64,000 nt of DNA from Xiheimicrobium sp052034585 (GTDB lineage: Bacteria; Myxococcota; Myxococcia; Myxococcales; Myxococcaceae). Positions 52,219 through 59,996 of this stretch are shown here, piece after piece (position 1 is the stretch's first letter; each line of letters opens with the position of its first letter). The notes beneath the pieces are model-generated. The model was given only the letters and a program-made list of their open reading frames with translations, made no database searches and was not told where the DNA came from. The position numbers and the translations under genes are program-made. The DNA is taken from contig JBPOIJ010000017.1 of NCBI GenBank assembly GCA_052034585.1, positions 62,001 to 126,000 of the forward strand. The letters are read 5' to 3'.

Positions 52219-53354
52219 CGGCTGGTCCTCTTCTTCTTCTTCGGCGCGGGCTTCGCGGGAACGGGCTTCTTCGCCCTGGGCGCACGCGACGCAGTCTCGG
52301 CGGTGATCACCTTCCGCAGCGCGCCTTCCTTCGCGCGGCTCTTCACCGAGGCCTGGCTGAACAGCTCGCGGGCACACGCATCGAGGAGCGCTTCGAGGCC
52401 TTCTCCGGTGGCGCCCGACAGCTCGAGCACCGCGATCTTCCGCTTCTCCATCACCTTCACGAACGCCGGGAGCGCCTCGCGGGCATCGGGGAGATCGAGC
52501 TTGTTCGCGACCACCACCATCGGCTTCTTCGCCAACGCGGCGCTGTACTTCATCAACTCGGTGTTGATGGCGTCGAAGTCCTTCACCGGGTTTCGCCCCT
52601 CGACGACGGACGAGAGATCGACGAGGTGCACGAGGACGCGGCAGCGCTCGACGTGACGGAGGAACTGGTGGCCGAGCCCGGCGCCCTCGCTCGCGCCCTC
52701 GATCAGCCCGGGGATGTCGGCCATCACGAACGACTTGCGATCCTTGTACGGCACCACGCCGAGGTTCGGCACCAGGGTGGTGAACGGGTAGTCGGCCACC
52801 TTCGGCTTCGCGCGAGAGACGCGGCTGATCAGCGTCGACTTGCCTGCGTTGGGGAAGCCCACGATGCCGACGTCGGCCAGCAGCTTGAGCTCGACCGTCA
52901 GCTCCTTCTCTTCTCCGGGCGTGCCGTCCTGCGCGAAGCGCGGCGTCTGACGGGTCGAGGTGGCGAAGTTGATGTTCCCGAGCCCACCGCGGCCGCCCTT
53001 GGCGATCACGAAGGTCTGGCCCGCGACCGAGAGATCGACCAACTCTTCACCGGTCGCCTCGTCACGCACCACCGTTCCAACCGGGCACTCGAGCACCAGA
53101 TCGTCGGCGCCCTTCCCGTTCATGTCGCTGCCCATGCCGTGCTGGCCGTTCTGCGCGCGGTAGTGCTGCTGGTAGCGGAAGTCGAGCAAGGTGGTGAGCT
53201 GCTCGGTGGCCTTGAGCACGACCGAGCCGCCGTTGCCTCCGTCGCCGCCCGACGGGCCGCCCTTGTCGACGTACTTCTCGCGGCGGAACGCGACCGCGCC
53301 GTTGCCGCCGTCTCCGGCCTTCACCTTGATGCGCACTTCGTCGACGAACTTCAT
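52215..53354 (-). CDS. obg: GTPase Obg
   Basis: Obg is an essential GTPase linked to 50S ribosome assembly and the stringent response. The 379-residue protein has the Gly-rich Obg fold (FVDEVRIKVKAGDGGNGAVAF, GGPSGGDGGNGG), then the G domain with GFPNAGKST, the switch region DYPFTTLVPNLG, DIPGLIEGAS and NKLD. It ends in a basic tail rich in Lys/Ala/Pro. It is downstream of rplU-rpmA, the usual order, but a terminator-like hairpin lies between rpmA and obg. Confidence 0.96.
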   Translation of the reverse strand: MKFVDEVRIKVKAGDGGNGAVAFRREKYVDKGGPSGGDGGNGGSVVLKATEQLTTLLDFRYQQHYRAQNGQHGMGSDMNGKGADDLVLECPVGTVVRDEATGEELVDLSVAGQTFVIAKGGRGGLGNINFATSTRQTPRFAQDGTPGEEKELTVELKLLADVGIVGFPNAGKSTLISRVSRAKPKVADYPFTTLVPNLGVVPYKDRKSFVMADIPGLIEGASEGAGLGHQFLRHVERCRVLVHLVDLSSVVEGRNPVKDFDAINTELMKYSAALAKKPMVVVANKLDLPDAREALPAFVKVMEKRKIAVLELSGATGEGLEALLDACARELFSQASVKSRAKEGALRKVITAETASRAPRAKKPVPAKPAPKKKKRTSR

Positions 53355-53390
53355 GATCTCGCCATACCAGCCACCACGCGCATCGTGACG

Positions 53391-53434
53391 AAAAGAAAAC
53401 GGGCCGGCTCCACCATGACGTGGAACGCGGCCCG
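53391..53434 (-). terminator. Terminator-like hairpin between rpmA and obg
   Basis: On the minus strand a stem of seven pairs (CGGGCCG with CGGCCCG, 53434-53428 with 53406-53400) encloses a second stem TCCAC/GTGGA. A T-rich tract TTTTCTTTT (53399-53391) follows at once. It lies 37 bases after the rpmA stop and 36 bases before the obg start. It may end most rplU-rpmA transcripts so that obg is expressed at a lower level. Confidence 0.7.
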
Positions 53435-53471
53435 CCTCACCTCGGCAGTCAGCGCCTCGGTTGGGAACGAC

Positions 53472-53750
53472 TCAGGCCTTGGCGGCCTGGCCTTCCTTCG
53501 GGGGGTACACCGACACCTGCTTGCGCTTCTTGTCCTTGCGCTCGAAGGTGACGACGCCGTCGACGAGCGCGAAGAGCGTGTGATCGCGGCCCACGCGCAC
53601 GTTGTTGCCCGGGTGAATCACCGTGCCGAGCTGACGAATGATGATGCTCCCGGCCGGAACGAACTGCCCGCCCGACACCTTCATGCCGCGGCGCTGCGAA
53701 TTCGAATCACGACCGTTGCGCGAAGAACCTTGTCCCTTTTTGTGTGCCAT
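53472..53750 (-). CDS. rpmA: 50S ribosomal protein L27
   Basis: A 92-residue L27. It starts MAHKKGQGSSRNGRDSNSQRRG, the typical N-terminus that reaches the peptidyl-transferase centre, with no cleavable leader. GSIIIRQLGTVIHPGNNVRVGRDHTLFALVDG is the conserved core. It follows rplU by 35 bases. Transcription probably ends in part at the hairpin before obg. Confidence 0.97.
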   Translation of the reverse strand: MAHKKGQGSSRNGRDSNSQRRGMKVSGGQFVPAGSIIIRQLGTVIHPGNNVRVGRDHTLFALVDGVVTFERKDKKRKQVSVYPPKEGQAAKA

Positions 53751-53785
53751 GGAAGTCGACCTCGTGAAGTGTGAAAGGTGCCGGC

Positions 53786-54094
53786 TTACGCCGAGACGCC
53801 CGTGATCTTGATTTCGGTGAAGGGCTGCCGGTGACCGCGCATGCGGGTCCAGCCTTCCTTCTCCTTGCGGAAGTGGATGACCCGGCGGGCCTTGGTCTGA
53901 CGAACGATCTTGCCCGTCACCTTGGCGCCCGAGACGGTGGGCTTGCCCACCTTCGGCGAGTCGTTTCCACCGACCATCAACACTTCGTCGAACTTCACCT
54001 CGGCGCCCGACTCACCCGCGATCTTCTCGATGCGGATGACGTCGCCTTCGGCCACGCGGTACTGCTTTCCACCAGTGCGGATGACGGCGTACAT
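53786..54094 (-). CDS. rplU: 50S ribosomal protein L21
   Basis: A 102-residue L21: YAVIRTGGKQYRVAEGDVIRIEKI at the start, the GKPTVSGAKVTGKIV strand pair, and the C-terminal signature RRVIHFRKEKEGWTRMRGHRQPFTEIKI. It heads the rplU-rpmA-obg-trmH-lolA block. The region upstream (54095-54260) has no gene and holds the probable promoter and leader. Confidence 0.97.
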   Translation of the reverse strand: MYAVIRTGGKQYRVAEGDVIRIEKIAGESGAEVKFDEVLMVGGNDSPKVGKPTVSGAKVTGKIVRQTKARRVIHFRKEKEGWTRMRGHRQPFTEIKITGVSA

Positions 54095-54180
54095 CGTGAG
54101 ACCCTCGTTTTCGTTTGAGCTCGTTCTTGGCAGAAGCGAGTCCCGGTCGAGCGTGTGAGCGTTCGCCGGAAAGGGTGCCG

Positions 54181-54209
54181 CGTGTACGTCAGGCGCCCAG
54201 GCCGGTCAA
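54181..54209 (-). promoter_or_regulatory. Candidate promoter of the rplU-rpmA-obg operon
   Basis: On the minus strand TTGACC (54209-54204) is followed after 17 bases by TACACG (54186-54181). Transcription would begin near 54174, leaving a leader of about 80 bases before the rplU ATG. A second TTGACG lies at 54225-54220. The -35 and spacing are good and the -10 is weak, so this is a proposal from position and pattern. Confidence 0.35.
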
Positions 54210-54260
54210 GCCCAGGAAACGTCAAGGGCGCAGCTGAAACTCCCGAACGATGTCGCACGG

Positions 54261-56678
54261 TTACTGCCTCGCTTTGACCCAAGCGTGCACGAGGGCGTTC
54301 ACCGAGTAGCCGATCTGGCGCCGATCACCCTCGAGAAACCAGCTCGACGCGCTGCTGCGATCGAGGAGCTGGGCGCTCGTCCACTCCGAGCGTGCCACCC
54401 GATCAGCGAGGCGTGGGCTGCGGCGGCGCACCCAGTCGAGCTCGGAGCGAACGATCGACGAGCCCAGGTGCCGCTCGGCCGCGAGCAGGAACGCGCGATC
54501 GAAGCGGCGATAGAGCTCGTCGAGATCGGCGCGACGCCCACGGCGAAGCAGCACACGCTCGGCGAGGAACCCGAAGTCGCCTCGACATGAACGGCCCCAC
54601 GCCCGGTCGTAGAGGGCGCCGACCTCGACGCGATGACGCAGCGCCACCGACGGCCGGCCACGCGCTCGGCGAACCCGTGCGTCGATCGCGAAGGCGTCGA
54701 GGTCGCGAATCACCAGGTGTCCGGTGGGAGCGCCCGTCCTTCCCAGCGCGAAGAGCACGTTCTGTTGGTGCAGCTGCCCGATGAGGCCCTCCTCGAAGAA
54801 GAGGAACGCGCTCACCGACGCGAGCGGGCGCAGGACGCGTCGCTCGAGCTGATCGAGCAGCTGCGCCGCAGGCACGCGATCGACCCAACCGCCCTGGGCG
54901 AAGAGGCCGAAGCCAGGCGCGACGTCGCCGAGGAACGGTTCCAGCTGCCGCACGATCTGCCCATCGTCACGCTCACGAACTCGGAGCGCGGCGGGCTCGC
55001 GCAGAAAGGTGACGCCTTCACGGCGCAGCGTCGCTGGGTCGATCGCCTCGAGGCAGCGGTCGATCGCCACCGCCCGGCGGAGCTTGCTGCCATGCACCAG
55101 CCGCGAGAGCCCGAGCAGCTCGACGTCGAGCGAGACCTTCACGGCGAAGGCGGTCCCGGCCGCGTCCCACAGCGCCAAGGTGCGTGGTGAAGAGGTGGGG
55201 CTCGCGAAGAAGCGGGTGCGGCGGAGCGGGCGGAGCCCGAGCAAACCGAGCCGCGTGCGCATGAACGGGTGAAGGACGAGCCCTCCGACGCGCCGTGCCC
55301 ACCGTCGCGAGCCGAGCACCTCGAGCTCCGAGGGGCGCAGCTCCAGGGTCTCGACCGGCCACACCGGACGGCGCGAGGGATCGTAGGCGCGAGGAAGGGG
55401 CGACAAGTCGACGGGCGCGAAGAACGTCGGCTCGCGAGTGCGATCGTTCGGCCCCTGATCACGCGAGAGGAACCGCGCCAGCCATCGAGGCGGAGCCGGG
55501 ATCTCGAGCTGCCGGGACCGCTCGACGTGCACCGCGGCGACGACTTCTTCGGGAGACGTCGCGTCGACTCCCAACCGGCGGCCGAGTCGGTTCACGGCGC
55601 GCGCCTGGCCGTTCGCGAAGCCGGCGGCGGGCCCTCCGAGGACGAAGCGGTGAAAGCTGTCGGCCAGCGCCTCGTCGGGGTCCCGGAAGAGCGGGGTGCC
55701 CTTGGCGACCAACCGATCGATCCGAGCCGCGAGCGCGGGGAATCGACGAGCCAGCGCGTTGGCGTCGACCGTCACGCCGTGCAGATCGCGAAAGCCGAAC
55801 CGGCCCGTCGGGCGTCTTCGCGCGTCGACCTCGACGAGCACGTTCTGCGCGTGGGCCTCGAGAGCCATTCCATCGAGGGCCGCCTCGAGCCAGGCATCGA
55901 CCAGACGATCGAGGATCCGTGCGTCCCGCGGAGCCCGCTTGGGAGCAGTGAAGGCGAAGAAGGGCATCCACCGCCCTGTCGGCACGGTGCGCACGATGAA
56001 CGACGCATCGGGCGCTTGCCGCGGCACGACACCGAACGGCTCGGGAACGAAGGTGAAGGCGGTGTCGACGAGCCTCAGCAGCTCGGTCGCTTCGACCGCT
56101 TCCTGAACGTGCGCGCGATCGAGCAGCCGGGGTGCGCCGCCGAGCTCGAGCGGCAACGAAAACTTGGCGAAGAACGGAGCGATGGCCGATTGCTCCGCCG
56201 GCCAGAGGAGGACCGTTCGGATCGACGAGGTGACGGCGCCGAAGAAGCGCGGGCCCGGCTCGGCGTCTCGAACGAACCGCGCGACCTTCGCCTCGCTCGC
56301 GGGATGCCAGAGGTACAGCTGCTGCTGCCGGCCGTGACGAACGCGGCTGAGGCCTGGCGGCGCACGGCCAATCCCCTCCCCGTCTTCGAGCCACACGCTG
56401 GGGAAGACGAGCCGCGAGCGCGCTTCGGGCCGCAGCCACTGGGGCACCTCCGAGATCGTGCCGGGGTCGAGCAGCCGGCGATCGACTCTCCGATGAACGA
56501 AGGTCTGCTCCGCGTCGATCCACCTCCGGAGCGAGTCAGGCAGCGCTCGATCAGGCCCGGCGCCGCGTGAGTCGGGTTGATCAGGCCCGGCGCCGCGTGA
56601 GTCGGGCTGAACGGACACACGAAGGCCCGCCAACAACGCGTGCGGGCGGGCCTTGGTACTGAGACGACGTCGAATCAC
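54261..56678 (-). CDS. Large protein with two copies of NIS-siderophore-synthetase (IucA/IucC)-like motifs
   Basis: An 805-residue frame with no signal or membrane segment. Two halves each show the ATP-site motif order of NIS synthetases. First half: SSIRTV (151-156), Lys in FFAKFSL (172), HAQN (276-279), RD (297-298). Second half: SSPRTL (496-501), Lys in FAVKVSL (514), HQQN (637-640), RD (658-659). Known NIS synthetases (IucA, IucC, AcsD) have one such core and join citrate or other acids to amines. Activity and product here are unknown. The GTG at 56678 overlaps the upstream stop, but a hairpin and two 30-bp repeats lie in the first 40 codons, so the true start may be GTG 56618 or later. 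Confidence 0.55.
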   Translation of the reverse strand: MIRRRLSTKARPHALLAGLRVSVQPDSRGAGPDQPDSRGAGPDRALPDSLRRWIDAEQTFVHRRVDRRLLDPGTISEVPQWLRPEARSRLVFPSVWLEDGEGIGRAPPGLSRVRHGRQQQLYLWHPASEAKVARFVRDAEPGPRFFGAVTSSIRTVLLWPAEQSAIAPFFAKFSLPLELGGAPRLLDRAHVQEAVEATELLRLVDTAFTFVPEPFGVVPRQAPDASFIVRTVPTGRWMPFFAFTAPKRAPRDARILDRLVDAWLEAALDGMALEAHAQNVLVEVDARRRPTGRFGFRDLHGVTVDANALARRFPALAARIDRLVAKGTPLFRDPDEALADSFHRFVLGGPAAGFANGQARAVNRLGRRLGVDATSPEEVVAAVHVERSRQLEIPAPPRWLARFLSRDQGPNDRTREPTFFAPVDLSPLPRAYDPSRRPVWPVETLELRPSELEVLGSRRWARRVGGLVLHPFMRTRLGLLGLRPLRRTRFFASPTSSPRTLALWDAAGTAFAVKVSLDVELLGLSRLVHGSKLRRAVAIDRCLEAIDPATLRREGVTFLREPAALRVRERDDGQIVRQLEPFLGDVAPGFGLFAQGGWVDRVPAAQLLDQLERRVLRPLASVSAFLFFEEGLIGQLHQQNVLFALGRTGAPTGHLVIRDLDAFAIDARVRRARGRPSVALRHRVEVGALYDRAWGRSCRGDFGFLAERVLLRRGRRADLDELYRRFDRAFLLAAERHLGSSIVRSELDWVRRRSPRLADRVARSEWTSAQLLDRSSASSWFLEGDRRQIGYSVNALVHAWVKARQ
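56551..56610. repeat. Two tandem copies of a 30-bp TGATCA-linked repeat
   Basis: Positions 56551-56580 and 56581-56610 are the same 30 bases apart from one change (56577 T, 56607 C). Each begins TCAGGCCCGGCGCCG and ends GAGTCGGG(T/C)TGA; together with the next copy the junction forms TGATCA. A third copy lies at 61166-61200 in inverted orientation. Here the copies fall at the 5' end of the NIS-like gene and would add two identical ten-residue units. Confidence 0.92.
56622..56654 (-). terminator. Strong hairpin after the EF-hand-like gene
   Basis: A perfect ten-base stem, AAGGCCCGCC with GGCGGGCCTT, around a 13-base loop. It lies 20 bases after the stop of the EF-hand-like gene. No T tract follows on either strand, so it may end transcription weakly or protect RNA ends. 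It sits inside the longest possible frame of the NIS-like gene, which argues that this part is not coding. Confidence 0.55.
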
Positions 56679-57067
56679 TCAGTGGCAGGGGTCGGAGCCG
56701 CCGAGGCCTTGAGCGCCTTGGCGAGATCGACTGCGCGCTTGCCAGTCAGCGACATGTCCTTGATCTCTTCCTTCGACAGGCCGTTGTTGTTGAGATCGTA
56801 CTTCGCGATCATGTGCTTCTTCGCGTAGTCGACGGCGCGCTTGATGTCCTTCTCGGTCACCTGAGCGCCGGCCTTGAAGTCGCGGTTGTCGACGAACTTG
56901 AAGAAGATGTCGACGAGGCCGACCTGGTTGCGCGGCACGCGATCGGTGGCGAGCGCGTTCTTCACTTCGGCGCGCGACACGCGGCCGTCCTCTCCACCGA
57001 GCCGCACCAGCGTCTTGGCGGCGGTCTCGAGTGCACGGTTCACATCAGCCTTGGCAATACGCGACAT
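56675..57067 (-). CDS. Small EF-hand-like protein
   Basis: A 130-residue helical protein. The ATG at 57067 has GGAGG 6 bases upstream, and the longer frame is not supported. Two EF-hand-like loops can be seen: LGGEDGRVSRAEV near residue 27 and KYDLNNNGLSKEEI near residue 95. The second keeps the D-x-N-x-N-G start but is one residue short of the standard loop, and the first lacks several ligands. Calcium binding is therefore possible only at the second. It is probably cytoplasmic, as no signal is present. The role is unknown. Confidence 0.7.
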   Translation of the reverse strand: MSRIAKADVNRALETAAKTLVRLGGEDGRVSRAEVKNALATDRVPRNQVGLVDIFFKFVDNRDFKAGAQVTEKDIKRAVDYAKKHMIAKYDLNNNGLSKEEIKDMSLTGKRAVDLAKALKASAAPTPATE

Positions 57068-57144
57068 GGGTTCCCTCCGGGTTGGTTGAACGAAAAAGCC
57101 GGGGCACCATAGGGGTTGATCAGCGAGCCCGCCAAGGGCCCCCA

Positions 57145-57765
57145 TCAGTTTTCTTTCATCCACGCCTTCAGCTCGGGGACGACCGTCTTCTTCCACTGCG
57201 GCGACACCCGCAGCTGCATGAAACGCTCGCTGATGGCATCAATGAGCCGGCCCAACGTCGCGACGTGATCGAGCCGCTCGGTGAGCTTCTCGTCCTCCTC
57301 TTCGCCGAGCAGCTCGGGCGTCTTCCCGGAGCGCACGTCGAAGTGCTCGGCGTCGAGGGTGAAGTCGTAGACCCGCTCCATCCAGGTGACGTTGAGCCGC
57401 GCCGAGTGCACGAGGAGCCCGCGATCGGCTGCTTGCCGAATGAGGCTCGCGTAGGGCGCGTTGTTGCCCTTCACCGCCACCTCGGTGATGTCGCCGCCGG
57501 CCGCGCGCAGGGTGAGCTTGCCCGCGAAGAGGACCTTCACCGGCTCGTCGTCGAGGGTGGCGATCGCGTTGGAGTCGTTACTCCGAAAGAGCACCCAGGT
57601 GAGCGCCTCGCGGCCCAGCCAGGTGCGGCCTCGATAGAGCGCTTCGCGCGCCTTGGCCTGCTCCACCTCGGCGGGATCGACCTCTTCCTTCGTGGCAGCG
57701 CCGTCGACCCCCGTCGCGCCCTTCATGAAGCGCGCTTCGGCCTGTGCTTCCTTGCGTGAAGCCAT
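57145..57765 (-). CDS. C-terminal half of a split RdgC-like protein
   Basis: A 206-residue protein. REALTWVLFRSND, VKVLFAGKLTLRA, a central helix with a LIRQAADRGLLVHSARLNVTWMERVYDFTLD segment, and a final helical part fit the second half of RdgC. RdgC is a ring-shaped DNA-binding protein that modulates RecA. The first half is coded by the gene just upstream, whose TGA overlaps this ATG by one base (TGATG), which suggests coupled translation in fixed ratio. Similarity is moderate, and I infer the pair from order and pattern. Confidence 0.6.
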   Translation of the reverse strand: MASRKEAQAEARFMKGATGVDGAATKEEVDPAEVEQAKAREALYRGRTWLGREALTWVLFRSNDSNAIATLDDEPVKVLFAGKLTLRAAGGDITEVAVKGNNAPYASLIRQAADRGLLVHSARLNVTWMERVYDFTLDAEHFDVRSGKTPELLGEEEDEKLTERLDHVATLGRLIDAISERFMQLRVSPQWKKTVVPELKAWMKEN

Positions 57766-58379
57766 CACGCGCCTCCCTGTGCGAGCTCGTCGCCGAACAG
57801 CTCGGTGGTGGGCGCGAGCCGATCGAGCGTGTCGGCATCGGTGAACGACGCGGGCACGCAGGGAACGAGGCCGAGCTCGAGCGACGACTCCAGCGCCTCG
57901 GTGATCTCGTCGACGACCGAGCGCGCGACGGCCCAGATCTGCAGCTCCTTCGCGGCGAGATCGATCGTCACGTCGAAGACCTTCACCGCCGGCTCCGTCT
58001 TCGCGCGCAGGCTCCGGCGCAGCGAGTCCTTGTGCTCCGACTTCTCCCGTCGCCCGGGCGCCCGGCCGTTCTTCTGCTCGAAGGCCTGCGCCCACTCGGC
58101 GAGCTGACCGCGAATGACCTGCCCGGGGATGCGCAGCTTCTCCACCCGCCAGGCGAAGAGCGCGTGCATGCCGCGAAAGAGCTCGCCCGGAGGGAATTCG
58201 GCGACGTCGGGGCGCTCGAGCGAGACGAAGCCGGAGGCACGATCGTCGTCCCCCTTCGGATCGATCGGCTCGAAGGCGCGCGCCCCGAGGCCTTTGGTGA
58301 GCCACCGGCGGGTGTCCTTGGGAACCGTTCCAGAGAGACGAAAGCGGGCGAAGGTGAGCGCCCCACGACGAACTGGCAT
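57765..58379 (-). CDS. N-terminal half of a split RdgC-like protein
   Basis: A 204-residue protein resembling the first part of RdgC: RRGALTFARFRLSG at the start, GFVSLERPD, LFAWRVEKLRIPGQVIRGQLAEWAQAFEQKNGRAPGRREKSEHKDSLRRSL, then VFDVTIDLAAKELQIWAVARSVVDEITEAL. The basic GRxPGRxEK(S/R)E block is typical of the family. RdgC in E. coli is one chain of about 300 residues, while here the chain is in two genes joined by TGATG. The ATG at 58379 fits the family; an ATG 10 codons upstream is possible. Confidence 0.68.
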   Translation of the reverse strand: MPVRRGALTFARFRLSGTVPKDTRRWLTKGLGARAFEPIDPKGDDDRASGFVSLERPDVAEFPPGELFRGMHALFAWRVEKLRIPGQVIRGQLAEWAQAFEQKNGRAPGRREKSEHKDSLRRSLRAKTEPAVKVFDVTIDLAAKELQIWAVARSVVDEITEALESSLELGLVPCVPASFTDADTLDRLAPTTELFGDELAQGGA

Positions 58380-58455
58380 GCGAGGCGTGTCGTACGGGTT
58401 CGCGAACAACGCAACGCTATTCTCGTCGGTCGACTCCGCCGCTACCGTGCGCGAA

Positions 58456-59205
58456 ATGACCAGCCGCTGGCAGGAGAACTTCGCTTTCTATTTGACCAAC
58501 CTCGACGGGCAGCCGGCGTCCTTCGTCGTCGACTTGAACGCCGAGCCGCAGGAGAGCCACGCCCTTCGTCTGCAGCTGCGCGTGCCCCTCTTGAAACCTC
58601 GGCCGGATGGGCTGCGAGACCAGAGCGAGCTGGAGCCGATGGGCGCGCTCGAGGATCGGGTGGTCGAGGCGCTCCGAGGAGCCGTCGATGCCATCTACGT
58701 GGGCCGGCTGGTCAGCCGGGGAGCCACCGAGTTCTTCTTCTACGTGCCGGCCGCCAACGCGTCGAAGCTCGACGATCTGAAGGGGCTCGTGGGAGACCTC
58801 GCGCCGTACACGCTCGAGTATCTCGCGGCGGAGGACGCGGACTGGGGCGCGTACACCCAACTGCTCTACCCCGACCCCTACTCGCTGCAGGCGATCGCCA
58901 ATCGATCCCTGCTCGAACAACTCCAACAGGCGGGAGATGCGATGACCGTCGCGCGGGTCGTCGATCACCTGGCGTTCTTCGATGGGGTGGGACCGGCGAA
59001 CGAGGCGGCGAAGCGGCTCCAGGCCGCGGGCTTCGCCACCGACGAGGTGGACACTCGGAGCGATGGCTCGGTCGGGCTCCAGTTTCATCGCGAAGACTCG
59101 GTGGGCGATGGGCAGGCCGACGCGTTCGTCGCCGAGGTGCTCGACATCATCCTCCCGCTCGAGGGGAGCTACGACGGCTGGGGCTGCCCGGTGGTGAAGG
59201 GCTGA
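58456..59205 (+). CDS. DUF695-RraB-like two-domain protein
   Basis: A 249-residue protein. The first 130 residues (WQENFAFYLTNLDGQPASFVVDLNAEP, EFFFYVPAANA) match DUF695. The last 100 (VDHLAFFDGVGPANEAAKRLQAAGF, and the end EGSYDGWGCPVV) match RraB, the small regulator that inhibits RNase E in E. coli. Fusions of the two are known in other bacteria; their function is not established. The gene is divergent from the RdgC-like pair, with 76 bases between starts. Confidence 0.75.
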   Translation: MTSRWQENFAFYLTNLDGQPASFVVDLNAEPQESHALRLQLRVPLLKPRPDGLRDQSELEPMGALEDRVVEALRGAVDAIYVGRLVSRGATEFFFYVPAANASKLDDLKGLVGDLAPYTLEYLAAEDADWGAYTQLLYPDPYSLQAIANRSLLEQLQQAGDAMTVARVVDHLAFFDGVGPANEAAKRLQAAGFATDEVDTRSDGSVGLQFHREDSVGDGQADAFVAEVLDIILPLEGSYDGWGCPVVKG

Positions 59206-59262
59206 CCTCGGGCATCAGCGACGCGAATGATCGGGCCTGCGCGGCGCGAGGCTCCGTGGCAG

Positions 59263-59670
59263 ATGAAGGGCATGAATCGCCGCATCGGCATGCTCTCGGC
59301 TGGCTTCGCGTTCCTCGGAGTGATCCTCGGGGCCTTCGGTGCCCACGCGCTCAAGGCCATGGCCGAGCCGCTCGCCGACGGAGCCGATCGCCTGCGCTGG
59401 TGGGAGACGGGCGCGCGGTACCACCTCATTCACGCGCTCGCGCTCGGCCTCACCGCCGTGGTCGCCCATCACGTCGCCTCCAAGCTTCCCCGGCTCGCCG
59501 CGGGCCTCTTCGTGGGTGGCATCGTCGTCTTCTCGGGCAGCCTCTACCTCATGGGCCTCACCGGCATTCGCGGCCTCGGGGCCATCACGCCCATCGGTGG
59601 TTTCCTCCAACTGGGCGGTTGGATCACCTTGCTGCTCGCGATGCGTGGGCTCCCTGAGGGCAAGGCTTGA
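59263..59670 (+). CDS. DUF423 membrane protein
   Basis: A protein of about 135 residues with four hydrophobic helices. It carries the DUF423 pattern: MLSAGFAFLGVILGAFGAHALK, WWETGARYHLIHALAL, GGIVVFSGSLYLMGLTG and AITPIGGFLQLGGWI. These small inner-membrane proteins (YwdK/YgdD-like) are widespread and of unknown function. The start could also be the ATG at 59272. It begins 57 bases after the DUF695-RraB gene. Confidence 0.87.
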   Translation: MKGMNRRIGMLSAGFAFLGVILGAFGAHALKAMAEPLADGADRLRWWETGARYHLIHALALGLTAVVAHHVASKLPRLAAGLFVGGIVVFSGSLYLMGLTGIRGLGAITPIGGFLQLGGWITLLLAMRGLPEGKA

Positions 59671-59996
59671 AGTTCCCTCACGTGGTGGGAAACGCCCCGA
59701 TCGTCCATGTGCGGAACAGGGTGCGCGACGGGTGGTCCCCCGCGCCTGCGCAGGCAAGCGTCGGCTGGCTGGTGCGAGCGGGCCTCGACCCCCGCGCGGT
59801 GAGCGAAGAGCCACGACGAGCTCGTCACCGCACTGCTCGGCGCGAGGCGGCGGCTCACCGGTGGCGAAGGGCAGCAAGGCGTTCCTCGAGCGCCTCGACG
59901 AGCGGAGGTCGGCTCCCGACGAGCGGCGCGAAGGACCTCGCGCACCTCGCCGATTGGTGTTTCCCCGAGCTCAGGCGCTGAGCGATAGAGGGCGGC
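59671..59996. other. Gap of 326 bases without a supported gene
   Basis: Open frames cross this stretch on both strands, but none has a Shine-Dalgarno, a recognisable motif or sensible composition; they are Arg/Pro/Ser-rich as expected for out-of-frame GC-rich DNA. A short C-terminal-like peptide (AHLADWCFPELRR) near 59950-59980 could be a remnant of a lost gene. The last bases carry the Shine-Dalgarno for the RNase gene. Confidence 0.5.

Noticed and set aside
57081..57110. T5 tract on the minus strand before the EF-hand-like gene as a terminator of the RdgC-like genes
   Set aside because: The stem upstream of the T tract is too poor to call a terminator.
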